DNA from: Hyphomonadaceae bacterium
GTDB taxonomy: Bacteria; Pseudomonadota; Alphaproteobacteria; Caulobacterales; Hyphomonadaceae
Length of the DNA stretch: 64,000 nt
Direction: 5' to 3'
NCBI GenBank assembly: GCA_022844345.1
Contig: JALHLU010000005.1
Coordinates: 72,072-136,071, forward strand
Part shown: positions 17,487 to 26,647 of the stretch, in pieces
How positions within the stretch are numbered: position 1 is the stretch's first letter
Layout: every line of letters starts with the position of its first letter
Notes under the pieces: generated by a model
Database searches by the model: none
What the model was told of the DNA's origin: nothing
What the model saw: the letters and a program-made list of their open reading frames with translations, nothing else
Position numbers and translations under genes: made by a program

Positions 17487-20330
17487 CTAGCTTCCGTGCA
17501 ATTTTCCCGCTGGCACGACGCGCGCTTCGCGGGCGTTCTCCGGAACCAGCCACGCCTGCGCCGCTGCGATGATGTCCGCCTTGGTGATCGCTCGCACGCT
17601 CGCCTCGATGGCCTCCAGCCTGTTCCGCGCCATGAGGTCCGGCCGCGTCTGCGCCTGCGATATCAGGCTCAACCAGTATCCGTTGGACGTCGCATTCTGC
17701 GGCAGCACTTCCAGCGACGGCGTCACCGCGCGTGCAAACTCGTCGTCCGATATCTCGCCGGCCCGCATCTGGGCTGCGATCGCCATCAGCGCCGCAAACA
17801 CGCGATCGCCATCCTCCGGCTTCACCTCCGCGCTCGCCGACACAAAGCCAAAGCCCGGATAGATTGACGAGATCGATGCGCCCGCGCTCGGCGAATACGT
17901 CGCGCCTAGCTCCTCGCGCACAGCCTCGGTCACCTTCAACCGCATCACCGCCGCCATCACCGCCAGAACGCGTACGGCGTGGGGTTCCTTGTCCGGATCA
18001 ACACCCGTCACAGGCCAGATTAGATTGACCAGAGCCTGGCTCGCCTCACCTGCATGCGACAGCACGAGTGGCCTGCGATCCTCACGGAAGGCCACCGGCT
18101 GGTCCGACGTCCACCGCAGCGGCGTTGCCTCGCGCCTGGGCAGAGCGCCAAATGTGCGCGCCACGAGCCGGATCACCTCCGCCTCATCGACATCGCCGAC
18201 GACCGCGATCTCGATCGCCCCTGTCTGCAGGACAGGCGTCAGGTAGTGGCGCAGCTCCACGAACGAACGGAAGGCCGCCCCATCGTCGGGATCATTTCCG
18301 AACCGCCTGTCGCCGCCCACCAGAGTGCGCAATCCTCGCGCGTTCCACACGGTCTGCGCCGTTGCATCCGCCCGCGGCCAGCTCAGCACAACGCTCTGGC
18401 GCCAGCGCCGCTCCGCTTCTGGCCTATAGCCCGGATGCGTGACATAGGCCGCCAGCAACTGCAGTTGCAGCTCCAGATCGTCCGGCGTTGTCGAATATGT
18501 CCCGCCAAACGTGTTGCCGGAGACAGCAAAGCGCGCCGACGCCACGCGGCCCTGCAGGATGGCGCGCAGGTCGTCCGAGGAGTGCTTCTCCAGCCCCCCA
18601 GCGCTGAACGCCGACAGCAGCGCGCCAAGCCCGAACGGCTCATCGGGGAAATCGAGCTGCCCCTGCCCGAGCCTCAGCGACACCTGCACTGAGTTACGTG
18701 TGAAATCGGTCGTCTTGATGTTGAGGCGGACATTGTTTTCGAACATCACCAGCCGCGTGTTGATGTCCTCAATCCGCTCGTCGCTGACCACGCGCCCCGG
18801 CCTGCCGAAATCCGTATAGGCGAACGGGATCCGCGCACGCGCTTCAGGCGGAGCCATATCCACCTCGCTCGCCTCGCGCCACGCTGCGATGACGGCATCG
18901 GCAAGCCCCGCCTCCTCGACGCTCGACGCAACAAAGAACAGCGGTGAACCAATCCCCATGTGCTGCACGAACGCCTCGTGCACAACCTCGGGCGTCACAT
19001 CGGCGGCCCAAGTCTCGAACCGCGCCAGGCCGGACGACGGGGTGGCGAACACCGTGTCGTTCTGCACCGACGACATCAGCTGGTTCATCAGCGCGCCGGT
19101 TGTCCGGGTATTTTCGCGTTCCGCCTGGTTCTTCTGGCTTGTGCGCAGCGCCGCGACCTGCGCCTCGATTTCCGGCGCGGTGAAACCGTGCAAGAGCGCG
19201 CGCCGCCATTCCTGATTCAGCGCGGCCAGAGCTGGGGCCCATTCGCCGGGCGGGAAGGTTACGCTCGCCGACGCCACGCTGGCCGCGCGCAGGATATCTC
19301 CGCTGGACAGCCCCGCGCTGCGAAAGGGCGGCTCCTCGGAATTCACCATCGGCGCAAGGCGGCGCTGCACCGCGCCGATCCCGAACATCAGGATGTTGTC
19401 GGCCTGGCGCTGTGCGCCCGTGTCAGTGTCCAGCACGAAGGGCGAGAGGGCGTAGACCCCGATCGAATCCCCGCCGTCAGGATGCACAAAAACCGAAGCT
19501 GCAGGTTCGCGCGCAGCCGGGGCATAGCGTCGATCCGGCTCGGCGCCCGCCTCACCCTGCCCGGCCCAGTCGCCAAAGCGCGCGATGATCTTCTGCTCCA
19601 CCGCATCGACATCAAAGTCGCCCACGATCAGCAGTGTTGCGCGTTCGGGCCTGTAATAGCGCTGGTAGAGGCGCATCATCTGCTCGCGCGTTGCTGCCTC
19701 CAGCACTTCGGGCTTGCCGATCGGCATGCGACTGGCGGCGAGCGCGCCGGGTAGAAGGAATTGCAGCTGCTGTTCGCTGCGCCGGCGCTGAAAATTGTCA
19801 CCGCGCCGCCATTCAGACAGCACAACGCCGCGTTCGCGGTCGATGGCCGAGGCGCTGAATGTCAGTTCGCTGGCGGTTTCACGCAACAGGAACAGACTCT
19901 CATCCACCAGCCCGTCCGATGCGTTCGGCAGGTCGAGCGAATAGGTGGTGAACTCCTGTCCCGTCGAGGCGTTGGTGTCGGCGCCGAAGGCAAGGCCCAG
20001 GCGTTCGAGGATTTTCACCATCTCGCCTTCCGGTACGTTGCGCGAACCGTTGAACGCCATGTGCTCGATGAAATGGGCCAGCCCCTGCTCGCCCTCCGCC
20101 TCGTGGAGGGAACCGAACGCGACAACGAACCGGATCGACACGGCCCCGGCTGGCAACCCGTTGTGTCGCAGCGCATAGCGCATTCCGTTCGGTAGCGTAC
20201 CGAACCGCACTGCGGGGTCGGGTGCGATGTCGCTTGCTTCATGCGCCCAGGGCTTTGCCGCAACCTGTGCGGCCGCCGGCGCGGCGAGCGCGGCGAACAA
20301 CACCAGCAAGGCGGCGACTAAGCGGACCAT
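17487..20330 (-). CDS. M16 family zinc metallopeptidase (pitrilysin-like, two-domain)
   Basis: 947 residues with a signal peptide (MVRLVAALLVLFAALAAPAAA, first 20 residues hydrophobic), so periplasmic. The inverted zinc motif HxxEH appears as HFIEH within about residues 80-90, with the distal glutamate probably in GVVLSE. Two M16 halves are expected; the second lacks the zinc motif, as is normal for pitrilysin-type enzymes. The start at 20330 is chosen for its signal peptide and the GGGAGAGG just upstream; an open frame continues further upstream but has no family similarity. The gene is convergent with motA and downstream of folC. Confidence 0.9.
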   Translation of the reverse strand: MVRLVAALLVLFAALAAPAAAQVAAKPWAHEASDIAPDPAVRFGTLPNGMRYALRHNGLPAGAVSIRFVVAFGSLHEAEGEQGLAHFIEHMAFNGSRNVPEGEMVKILERLGLAFGADTNASTGQEFTTYSLDLPNASDGLVDESLFLLRETASELTFSASAIDRERGVVLSEWRRGDNFQRRRSEQQLQFLLPGALAASRMPIGKPEVLEAATREQMMRLYQRYYRPERATLLIVGDFDVDAVEQKIIARFGDWAGQGEAGAEPDRRYAPAAREPAASVFVHPDGGDSIGVYALSPFVLDTDTGAQRQADNILMFGIGAVQRRLAPMVNSEEPPFRSAGLSSGDILRAASVASASVTFPPGEWAPALAALNQEWRRALLHGFTAPEIEAQVAALRTSQKNQAERENTRTTGALMNQLMSSVQNDTVFATPSSGLARFETWAADVTPEVVHEAFVQHMGIGSPLFFVASSVEEAGLADAVIAAWREASEVDMAPPEARARIPFAYTDFGRPGRVVSDERIEDINTRLVMFENNVRLNIKTTDFTRNSVQVSLRLGQGQLDFPDEPFGLGALLSAFSAGGLEKHSSDDLRAILQGRVASARFAVSGNTFGGTYSTTPDDLELQLQLLAAYVTHPGYRPEAERRWRQSVVLSWPRADATAQTVWNARGLRTLVGGDRRFGNDPDDGAAFRSFVELRHYLTPVLQTGAIEIAVVGDVDEAEVIRLVARTFGALPRREATPLRWTSDQPVAFREDRRPLVLSHAGEASQALVNLIWPVTGVDPDKEPHAVRVLAVMAAVMRLKVTEAVREELGATYSPSAGASISSIYPGFGFVSASAEVKPEDGDRVFAALMAIAAQMRAGEISDDEFARAVTPSLEVLPQNATSNGYWLSLISQAQTRPDLMARNRLEAIEASVRAITKADIIAAAQAWLVPENAREARVVPAGKLHGS

Positions 20331-20406
20331 GTCCTCTCCCGGCAGCGCGCGCACTGTGGGGCCAGTCGGACGCCGTTGTCGATTGCTGGCGCGCATGCCA
20401 GCGCGG

Positions 20407-21738
20407 CTATTCCACCCGTTCGCCATTGGCTGCGAGTGCTGCACCGCAGAGATAGACCGATCCGCAGACATACAAGCTCTGGGAGCGCGAAAGGCCCGCC
20501 GCCACGGCCTCTTCAAGACTTGCCGCGACTGTGACGTTGGCGCCGAGCGTGCGCGCAATGCCGGCGACGTGATGGGGGTCCGCGCCCGGGCCGCCTTCCT
20601 GCCCCCCGCTGTCGGGCAGTGGGCAGGCGATGATCTCGTCCGCCACGGACACAAGTTCGGTCAACACGCCCTCAATGTCCTTGACCGCCTGGCTCGCGAA
20701 CACAATCGCCACGCGTTCATCCGTTTGCCGCGAACCCCGGATGGCGCTCGCCAGAGTCGCGGCCCCGCCCGGATTGTGCGCCGCGTCGATCCAGACCGAA
20801 CCATCACCCGCCAGCGGCCCGGGCTTGAGCCTCTGCAGCCGCGCCGGCCACGATACCTCACGCAGACCCGCCGCCATCGCCGCCGGCGTAATCCGCCGAT
20901 CGCCGACAGCCTCGAGCGCCGCACAAGCCGCGCCAGCATTCTGCGCCTGGTGCCGCCCGCGCAGGCCAAGCCAGGGCGAGCGCACAGTCAGCCTCCGCCC
21001 TTCATAGACGAACGCTTCGCCTTCCCAGCGCGCTCTCCAGTCATCGCCAGATTCCAGCACGTCCGCCGCCGTCGTCCGCGCTTCCTCGCGCAACACGCCC
21101 AGCGCAATGGCGGGCTGCTCCGCGATGATTGCTGGAACTCCGTCGCGGAAGATGCCGGCCTTCAGCCGCGCAATCGCCGCCACGCCGGAAACGCCGAACA
21201 TGCCTTCATGGTCACGGCTGATTGGCGTCACCACACATGCGGCGGGCCGCGTCATGACGTTTGTGGCGTCGGTCGCCCCGCCCGCCCCGACCTCGATGAT
21301 GGACAGGTCAGCGCGATGCTGCGCGAACAGGCAGAACGCGGCGGCCGTCAGCGCTTCGAAATAGGTGAGACCACCCGTCCGCCGCCATATGTCGGCCAGC
21401 ACGTCCGCCAGTTCGTCATCCCCTACCAGCTTTCCGGCAATGCGGATGCGTTCGTTGACGCGATTGAGGTGGGGCGACGTGAAGACATGCGCCTTCAGCC
21501 CGGCAGCTTCGGCCATCGCGCGGATGAAGGCGCCGGTCGAACCCTTGCCGTTGGTGCCGGTAAGGTGGATCGCAGCCGGAATCCGGTCCTGCGGATCGCC
21601 CAACTCCACCAGCGCCGCGCGGATGTGCGCGGTGCCGAACGCCGGCGACACGCGCCCCGCAGACGCCAGCCTGAACCTGTCGAGTTCGGCGCTTACGATC
21701 GCGGCGTCAGCCAACCGAATCTCCAGCCCAAGGGACAC
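20407..21738 (-). CDS. folC: Bifunctional dihydrofolate synthase / folylpolyglutamate synthase
   Basis: 443 residues, normal for FolC. The Mur-ligase-type P-loop is HLTGTNGKGST (about 57-67), followed by TYFEALT and DHEGMFG. It joins glutamate to dihydropteroate and to reduced folates in the cytoplasm. The usual EVGLGGRxDATN stretch reads EVGAGGATDATN here, with Ala and no Arg at the GGR position; this is odd but the rest is intact. In this lineage folC normally follows accD directly; here an opposite-strand rraB-like gene sits between them. Confidence 0.93.
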   Translation of the reverse strand: MSLGLEIRLADAAIVSAELDRFRLASAGRVSPAFGTAHIRAALVELGDPQDRIPAAIHLTGTNGKGSTGAFIRAMAEAAGLKAHVFTSPHLNRVNERIRIAGKLVGDDELADVLADIWRRTGGLTYFEALTAAAFCLFAQHRADLSIIEVGAGGATDATNVMTRPAACVVTPISRDHEGMFGVSGVAAIARLKAGIFRDGVPAIIAEQPAIALGVLREEARTTAADVLESGDDWRARWEGEAFVYEGRRLTVRSPWLGLRGRHQAQNAGAACAALEAVGDRRITPAAMAAGLREVSWPARLQRLKPGPLAGDGSVWIDAAHNPGGAATLASAIRGSRQTDERVAIVFASQAVKDIEGVLTELVSVADEIIACPLPDSGGQEGGPGADPHHVAGIARTLGANVTVAASLEEAVAAGLSRSQSLYVCGSVYLCGAALAANGERVE

Positions 21739-21895
21739 AACCCCTGCGCCTATCTAGGCAGATTATCCCGCAACGCAAACCGCACTCACGGCGCGCGAGA
21801 GTCGCAGCCCGCGAGTGCCAAAGACATGTGGTTGGAGACCCGCCAGAATCCCTGTTTCTTCGACAGCATCCCGTAGCCAAGACCGGAAATCAGAT

Positions 21896-22201
21896 ATGAG
21901 CTGGCCCGAAGGCGAAGATGGGGACGTGTTCCGCAGTCTCGAACAGGACGGGTTCGATTTTGCCGAGGAGGTCCTCATCGACTTCAACGTCGACGTCGAC
22001 GGGTCCGACAACATGGTTGACGCCATCAGCGCAGCGCTTGAGGTCTATCCCGATGCCGATATCGGCCAGGAGGACGACTACTTTGTCGTCCAGCTGCAGT
22101 CCCGCCTCACCTATGACTTCGTCATCGAGGTCCAGCAGAAGCTCACTGCCGCCACCGCAAAGTTCGGCGGCCAGTGCGACAGCTGGGGCATCCTGCATTG
22201 A
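21896..22201 (+). CDS. RraB-family ribonuclease E inhibitor-like protein
   Basis: 101 residues, acidic. It begins MSWPEGEDGDVFRSLEQDG and contains GFDFAEEVLIDF, close to the RraB pattern 'vfrsLe..GfDf...h.vdF', and ends GQCDSWGILH like the family's C-terminal D-G-W-G block. RraB proteins bind RNase E and alter mRNA turnover in E. coli; whether this short version does so is unknown. The start has CCGGAAA about 9 bases before it. The gene is on the opposite strand to folC and accD and splits that pair. Confidence 0.7.
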   Translation: MSWPEGEDGDVFRSLEQDGFDFAEEVLIDFNVDVDGSDNMVDAISAALEVYPDADIGQEDDYFVVQLQSRLTYDFVIEVQQKLTAATAKFGGQCDSWGILH

Positions 22202-22215
22202 AGCCGTGAAGCGGC

Positions 22216-23118
22216 CTATTTCGCCGCTGCAGCTTCTTCAGCGAGCTGCGCTTTCGAGCGGCGGCCACGAGCCGGCGCCATCAGCATGCCAAGGATCGCG
22301 CCGATGGTCGGCGTCAGTTCCTTGCGGTGGCAGACGATGTCGACCATCCCGCGCTCGCGCAGGAATTCCGAACGCTGGAAACCTTCGGGAAGCTTCTCGC
22401 GGATCGTCGCCTCAATGACGCGCGGGCCGGTGAAAGCCAGCTGCGCCTGCGGCTCAGCAATCTGCACATCGCCCAGCATGGCGTAGGACGCCAGCACGCC
22501 GCCCGACGTCGGGTCGGACAGCACGACGATGTAGGGAAGTTTCGCACGCTTCACGTCCTGCACAGCGAGCACCGTGCGCGGCATCTGCATCAGCGCGAAG
22601 GAAGATTCCTGCATGCGGGCGCCGCCCGAAGCGGTCACCACGATGAACGCCGCCTTGCGGGCGACAGCGGCTTCCGCCGCCTTGATGAAGCCCTCGCCGG
22701 CCGCCATGCCGAGCGATCCGCCCATGAAGGCGAAATCCTGCACCAAAATCACGGCCTTGCGTCCGTTGATCTCGCCGTGCGCGGCCGCCATGCAATCGTC
22801 GCGGCCGGTCTTGGCCTTGGCCGACTTGAGACGGTCCGTATAGCGCTTGTCGTCCTTGAACTTCAGCGGGTCCTTCTGCACCGGCGGCATCGGGATCTCG
22901 GTCCACAGCCCGCCGTCGAACATGTATTCGAAACGCTGCTCGGGGCTGATGCGCATGTGTGCGCCCGACGGCGTCACCCAATAGGCGCTCTCAAGCTCCT
23001 GCCGGTAGACCAGCTCGCCCGTCTTCGGACATTTGACCCAGAGGCTATCGCCTTCGGAATCATCCCTCTTGGCGAAGATGGACTTCAGCCCCGGGGGGAG
23101 GTTTGTCAGCCAGTTCAA
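22216..23118 (-). CDS. accD: Acetyl-CoA carboxylase carboxyltransferase subunit beta
   Basis: 300 residues. AccD with AccA transfers carboxyl from biotin to acetyl-CoA, the first step of fatty acid synthesis. The carboxyltransferase core shows GGSLGMAAGEG, TASGGARMQES and SDPTSGGVLASYAML. The N-terminal zinc ribbon is broken: only the first Cys (WVKCPKTGE) remains, and the other three positions read Thr, Pro and Ser-type residues, as in other alphaproteobacterial AccD. Translation appears to start at TTG (23118), giving the conserved MNWLTN start and a 4-base overlap with the trpA stop. Confidence 0.95.
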   Translation of the reverse strand: MNWLTNLPPGLKSIFAKRDDSEGDSLWVKCPKTGELVYRQELESAYWVTPSGAHMRISPEQRFEYMFDGGLWTEIPMPPVQKDPLKFKDDKRYTDRLKSAKAKTGRDDCMAAAHGEINGRKAVILVQDFAFMGGSLGMAAGEGFIKAAEAAVARKAAFIVVTASGGARMQESSFALMQMPRTVLAVQDVKRAKLPYIVVLSDPTSGGVLASYAMLGDVQIAEPQAQLAFTGPRVIEATIREKLPEGFQRSEFLRERGMVDIVCHRKELTPTIGAILGMLMAPARGRRSKAQLAEEAAAAK

Positions 23119-23954
23119 TGAACGCTCCGATCAATACGCGCCGAGGCTATGGCGTTTGACAGTGACTTTGCAACCACACTTATGCGCTTGACAGACGACG
23201 CAGGATCGCCTTCTTCCACCGCCGCCCGAACCTCTTCCACAAGCGCGGACCCCACCACGACGCCATCCGAAATACGTGCAAAAGCAGCGGCTTGTTCCGG
23301 CGTTCGCACACCAAAGCCAACAGCCACAGGCAAATTGGAGAGTCGACGGGCCTGGTTTACGCCTGCGGAAATGTCGGACTCGGCGCCTATTCCCGCGCCG
23401 GTCACGCCGGCGACCGACACGTAATAGACGAAGCCAGAGGCGCCGTCGGCGATCCGCTCCATGCGCTTTTCGGTCGTCGTGGGCGTAGCAAGGCGGATCA
23501 CGGCAAGGCCGTGGGCGGCCAGCTCCTGGCGCAGCGGCGCATCTTCCTCGGGTGGCAGATCCACGGTGATCACGCCATCGATGCCGGCCTCTGCGGCTGC
23601 ACGCGCAAAAGCAGCATAGCCCATCCGGTGGATCGGATTGGCGTATCCCATCAGGATCAGCGGGGTTGTCACGTTGGTGGTCCGCAAGCGCCGGGCGATA
23701 TCCAGCGTGGAGCGCAGGGTGGCTCCGGCGGCCAGCGCCCGCAGGGCGGCCTTCTGGATGGCTGGCCCATCCGCCATCGGGTCTGTGAACGGCGCACCAA
23801 GCTCGATGATATCGACACCGGATTCCGACAACGCCTTGATATTGTTGAAACTCGTCTCGATGTCCGGGTCGCCGGCCATCAGATAGCCGACAAAAGCGGC
23901 CCGTCCCTGCTTTGCACAGGCGGCAAATGTCGCGGCTATCCGGTCAGCGGTCAT
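23115..23954 (-). CDS. trpA: Tryptophan synthase alpha chain
   Basis: 279 residues. It cleaves indole-3-glycerol phosphate to indole, which passes to TrpB. The catalytic Glu and Asp are in IIELGAPFTDPMADGP (about 49-64), and the phosphate-binding loops near GVTGAGIG and GFGVRTP are present. The stop overlaps the accD start, so accD is translationally coupled to it. trpB is not adjacent: 4.2 kb of accessory genes lie between (24.1-28.1 kb). The 164 bases between trpA and the next upstream gene are the likely site of its promoter. Confidence 0.96.
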   Translation of the reverse strand: MTADRIAATFAACAKQGRAAFVGYLMAGDPDIETSFNNIKALSESGVDIIELGAPFTDPMADGPAIQKAALRALAAGATLRSTLDIARRLRTTNVTTPLILMGYANPIHRMGYAAFARAAAEAGIDGVITVDLPPEEDAPLRQELAAHGLAVIRLATPTTTEKRMERIADGASGFVYYVSVAGVTGAGIGAESDISAGVNQARRLSNLPVAVGFGVRTPEQAAAFARISDGVVVGSALVEEVRAAVEEGDPASSVKRISVVAKSLSNAIASARIDRSVH

Positions 23955-24118
23955 GGGCTCGGGTTTTGGGGTGTAAGCGCTTCAGACGGTCAAGGCCAAA
24001 CGCAGGTTCCATTGCGCCCCTCGGGGCCGGAAGGCGGGTTCAATACCCCAAAACGCCCCCTCGACCTACCCCCCTCCGCGCTTCCCGATGCCGCACCGCA
24101 ACAAATGGGGAACGGGCC

Positions 24119-25615
24119 CTAGAACTTCTCGAACGAGACCAGCAGCCCGCCCGATTTCGCATTGATCGGTAGTTCGGCCTCGAATGCCTTTGGCCGCGAG
24201 AAATCGAGATCGAGCACGCGGTGCTCGTGGCCGCCGCTTTCGCGGCTGGTCTCGACATGGATGCGATACTTTCCGGCAGGCACGGAGCCGCCAGCATCAT
24301 CAATGCCGTCCCAGTAAACCTTGTAGGTCCCTGACCCACGCGTCGACATCGACCGGCCAGCGAAATAGCTGTCCACCTTTGCACGGTTCTGCCGCCACCA
24401 GATGTGGTTGCCCTCGTGCCATTCCTTGTAGCGCCCGATCAGCAACAGCGTGCGCACCGGCTTGTTATCCATGTCGCTGACCCAGATGACGACATAGGGC
24501 GAGCGGAAGGCGATCTCGCGCCGCATGTCCTTGGGCGGCGCCTCGAACGTGATGTTGGCATGCCAGCCCTGCTTCCATAGCGAAGGGGCGCCCTGTCCTT
24601 GCGGCTGTTGCGGCGTATACTCGATCCAGTGCGGCTGCGCAGACCCAAACCGCTGCACGCCATCGGGCTGCGTGACACGCGCCGTCATGCCTGGCAGCCG
24701 CGCCACCAGATCGCGCGCATTTGCCGGCGCCATTACCAGCATCGCTGTTGCGAGCGCATCGGCCGCCATCGCGGATGGCGCAATCGCCGTCGCCGATCGC
24801 TGGTGCGTGACAGGCCAGCCGGTGCGCGGATCAAGCGTCGCGCTGCGCACGCTGGCGCCTGCGCCCACATCGCGCGGTCCACACCCCGATGTCGCAACCG
24901 CCGCATCTGTCAGCTCGAACTCGCCTGCAAGCGGCGCGTTGTCGAACAGCGAGAGCGGCTGCGGCAGGCCAATGCGCCAGCGCCCGCCATCCGGCCCCTC
25001 ACCTGCACAACGGATGTCGCCGCCAATATCGATCATGGCGCCGGCGACGCCGGCAACGCCCATCGCCGCCTCAGTTGCGCGATCAACAATGTATCCCTTT
25101 GCGATGGCGTCGAGATCGAAGCGAACAACATCCGGACGTGTGATCATGCGCGTTTGGGTATTCAGCCCGATCTCCGCCGCGCCAATCGCGCTGGCAAGCA
25201 CAGCCATATCGCCCCGGTCCGGCGCCGCATTCCTGCGCCAGTGCTCCAGCAGCACGCCCAGCCGCCCGCTTACCGCGCCGCCGCTGAGTTCGCGCCAGCG
25301 CTCTGCGGCTTCCACAACCGCAAAGAGATCAGACGACGCCGCAAAGCGCCCCGCCCGGTTCAAGCGCGAGATCTCGCTTGTCCCCTCGCGCCAGTTGAAC
25401 ACCGCATCCAGCCGGTCAATCTCGGCCCGCACTGCGCAGGCGGCGGCAAAAGCTTCAGCCTGCCCCGCCGCACGCACAGCCACGTTCAGCCGCGTGCCCA
25501 GCACGCACGGATCATGGAAGAGGAACACGCTCCCGGCGCTGGACGCCGCCATCTCCCGCACAGGCGATGGGACTTCCGCGGGAGGCAAACCAGGCTGGCC
25601 ATCGGCAGGAAACAT
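24119..25615 (-). CDS. FAD:protein FMN transferase (ApbE) fused to a C-terminal DUF2271 domain
   Basis: 498 residues in two parts. Residues about 30-330 match ApbE, the flavin transferase that attaches FMN to Thr of exported redox proteins (LNVAVRAAG, DLDAIAKGYIVDRA, MIDIGGDIRCAG, and the DPRTGWPV block are visible). Residues about 345-498 match DUF2271 (FRSPYVVIWVSDMDNK, WDGIDDAGG, GKYRIHVETSRE). DUF2271 proteins are usually encoded with PepSY and ApbE genes, so a fusion is sensible; no PepSY or FMN-bound substrate protein is in the window. I see no signal peptide at the annotated start. The gene begins 5 bases after the GFA gene. Confidence 0.85.
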   Translation of the reverse strand: MFPADGQPGLPPAEVPSPVREMAASSAGSVFLFHDPCVLGTRLNVAVRAAGQAEAFAAACAVRAEIDRLDAVFNWREGTSEISRLNRAGRFAASSDLFAVVEAAERWRELSGGAVSGRLGVLLEHWRRNAAPDRGDMAVLASAIGAAEIGLNTQTRMITRPDVVRFDLDAIAKGYIVDRATEAAMGVAGVAGAMIDIGGDIRCAGEGPDGGRWRIGLPQPLSLFDNAPLAGEFELTDAAVATSGCGPRDVGAGASVRSATLDPRTGWPVTHQRSATAIAPSAMAADALATAMLVMAPANARDLVARLPGMTARVTQPDGVQRFGSAQPHWIEYTPQQPQGQGAPSLWKQGWHANITFEAPPKDMRREIAFRSPYVVIWVSDMDNKPVRTLLLIGRYKEWHEGNHIWWRQNRAKVDSYFAGRSMSTRGSGTYKVYWDGIDDAGGSVPAGKYRIHVETSRESGGHEHRVLDLDFSRPKAFEAELPINAKSGGLLVSFEKF

Positions 25616-25620
25616 GGCGG

Positions 25621-25971
25621 CTACAGGTTTGCGCCGTCATACTTCTGGATCGCCAGCGCGTCGAGATCGACATCCGGCACGCAACGCAGGTTCACCGCCA
25701 CCATTTGCGCGCCGTCCGGCGCGACACCGCCGCCGTGTGTGGATATCCCGCAATTGGCGCAGAAGTAGTGATTGATGGCTTGCTTGTTGAACAGGTAGAC
25801 CGACACATCCTTCTGCGGGGTCTTCATCCTGAAATGCTCGGGCGTCGTGAACGCCAGCATGTGGCCAGCGCGCCGGCAGTAGGAGCAGTTGCACACCAAC
25901 GCCCCGCCGAAATTACCTTCGACCTCGAACGCCACGCGTCCACAATGGCAAGATCCGGAATATGTGGTCAT
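25621..25971 (-). CDS. GFA (glutathione-dependent formaldehyde-activating)/CENP-V family protein
   Basis: 116 residues with the Cys pattern of the Mss4-like zinc fold: SCHCG near residues 8-12, CNCSYCRRAG near 28-37, and FCANCGIS near 72-79. Members of this family bind zinc and sometimes glutathione; most have no proven reaction. The start has CAGGATAT before it. It lies directly upstream of the apbE-like gene on the same strand and is probably cotranscribed. Confidence 0.88.
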   Translation of the reverse strand: MTTYSGSCHCGRVAFEVEGNFGGALVCNCSYCRRAGHMLAFTTPEHFRMKTPQKDVSVYLFNKQAINHYFCANCGISTHGGGVAPDGAQMVAVNLRCVPDVDLDALAIQKYDGANL

Positions 25972-26099
25972 GGCGATATATCCTGAGACTCGTGCATGGG
26001 TTTGGCGCAGCCCCGCCTAGCACGCGGCGCACGAAACTTCGACCCGCACACTGCACCAGCAAGCAAGCTGGCGGAGCACTCACGCGTGATGACTCCGGC

Positions 26100-26564
26100 T
26101 TAGTTCAGCACGATCTGGCTGGCGCTGGTGACTTCGATACGATTCTGGAACCAGGGCTCGGCCGGTCCCTTGCCTGCCTCCCCCGAAGGCTTGCGAGGAC
26201 GGGGTTTGATCTCCACGCGCTGCACTTCGCCGCGCACAGAGATCGTCCTGCCGTCCAGCTTGTCCTTCAGGGGGCCGCCCAGCGCGAGCTCAAGCTCGCG
26301 CGCAGCAGCTGGGCGGACCATCACGGAGAGATTGCCGGGATCTCGGTAGTCGGCCATCGAATTCAGGAATACGACGCTTTGCTTGCCCCGCCCGCCGCCA
26401 ACGCTCGCCACGGTCAATGCGCTGAGCGGATCGCCCGCGTCTGGCGTTGCGGCTATCGCTACATCCGCCACCGCCGCACCGACTGCCTGCTGTGGTGGCG
26501 CGTTGCACCCCGCTATCAGCAGAACGCCGAAGGCCGCAACGGCCAAGATCTTTCCGGTTACCAT
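26100..26564 (-). CDS. Small lipoprotein, OB-fold-like
   Basis: 154 residues with a lipoprotein signal: hydrophobic stretch then LLIAGC, so lipidated at Cys about 20. The mature part has DYRDPGNLSVMV, DGRTISVRGEVQRVEI and a closing IEVTSASQIVLN, a pattern of short strands that resembles bacterial OB-fold exported proteins; the match is by eye only. A GTG one codon upstream is an alternative start. No operon partner is obvious: 81 bases separate it from the vapC end upstream. Confidence 0.7.
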   Translation of the reverse strand: MVTGKILAVAAFGVLLIAGCNAPPQQAVGAAVADVAIAATPDAGDPLSALTVASVGGGRGKQSVVFLNSMADYRDPGNLSVMVRPAAARELELALGGPLKDKLDGRTISVRGEVQRVEIKPRPRKPSGEAGKGPAEPWFQNRIEVTSASQIVLN

Positions 26565-26647
26565 CACGTGTCATCCCCCATCCGAGATAGAAGAGAACAT
26601 ATCAGGAACAACAACGGGCGCCTAGACCCGATTTTCTCGGCTCCGAC

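Noticed and set aside
20331-20654. 108-residue N-terminal extension of the M16 peptidase
   Set aside because: The signal peptide and ribosome binding site at 20330 mark the true start; the upstream residues are Arg/Pro-rich and unrelated.
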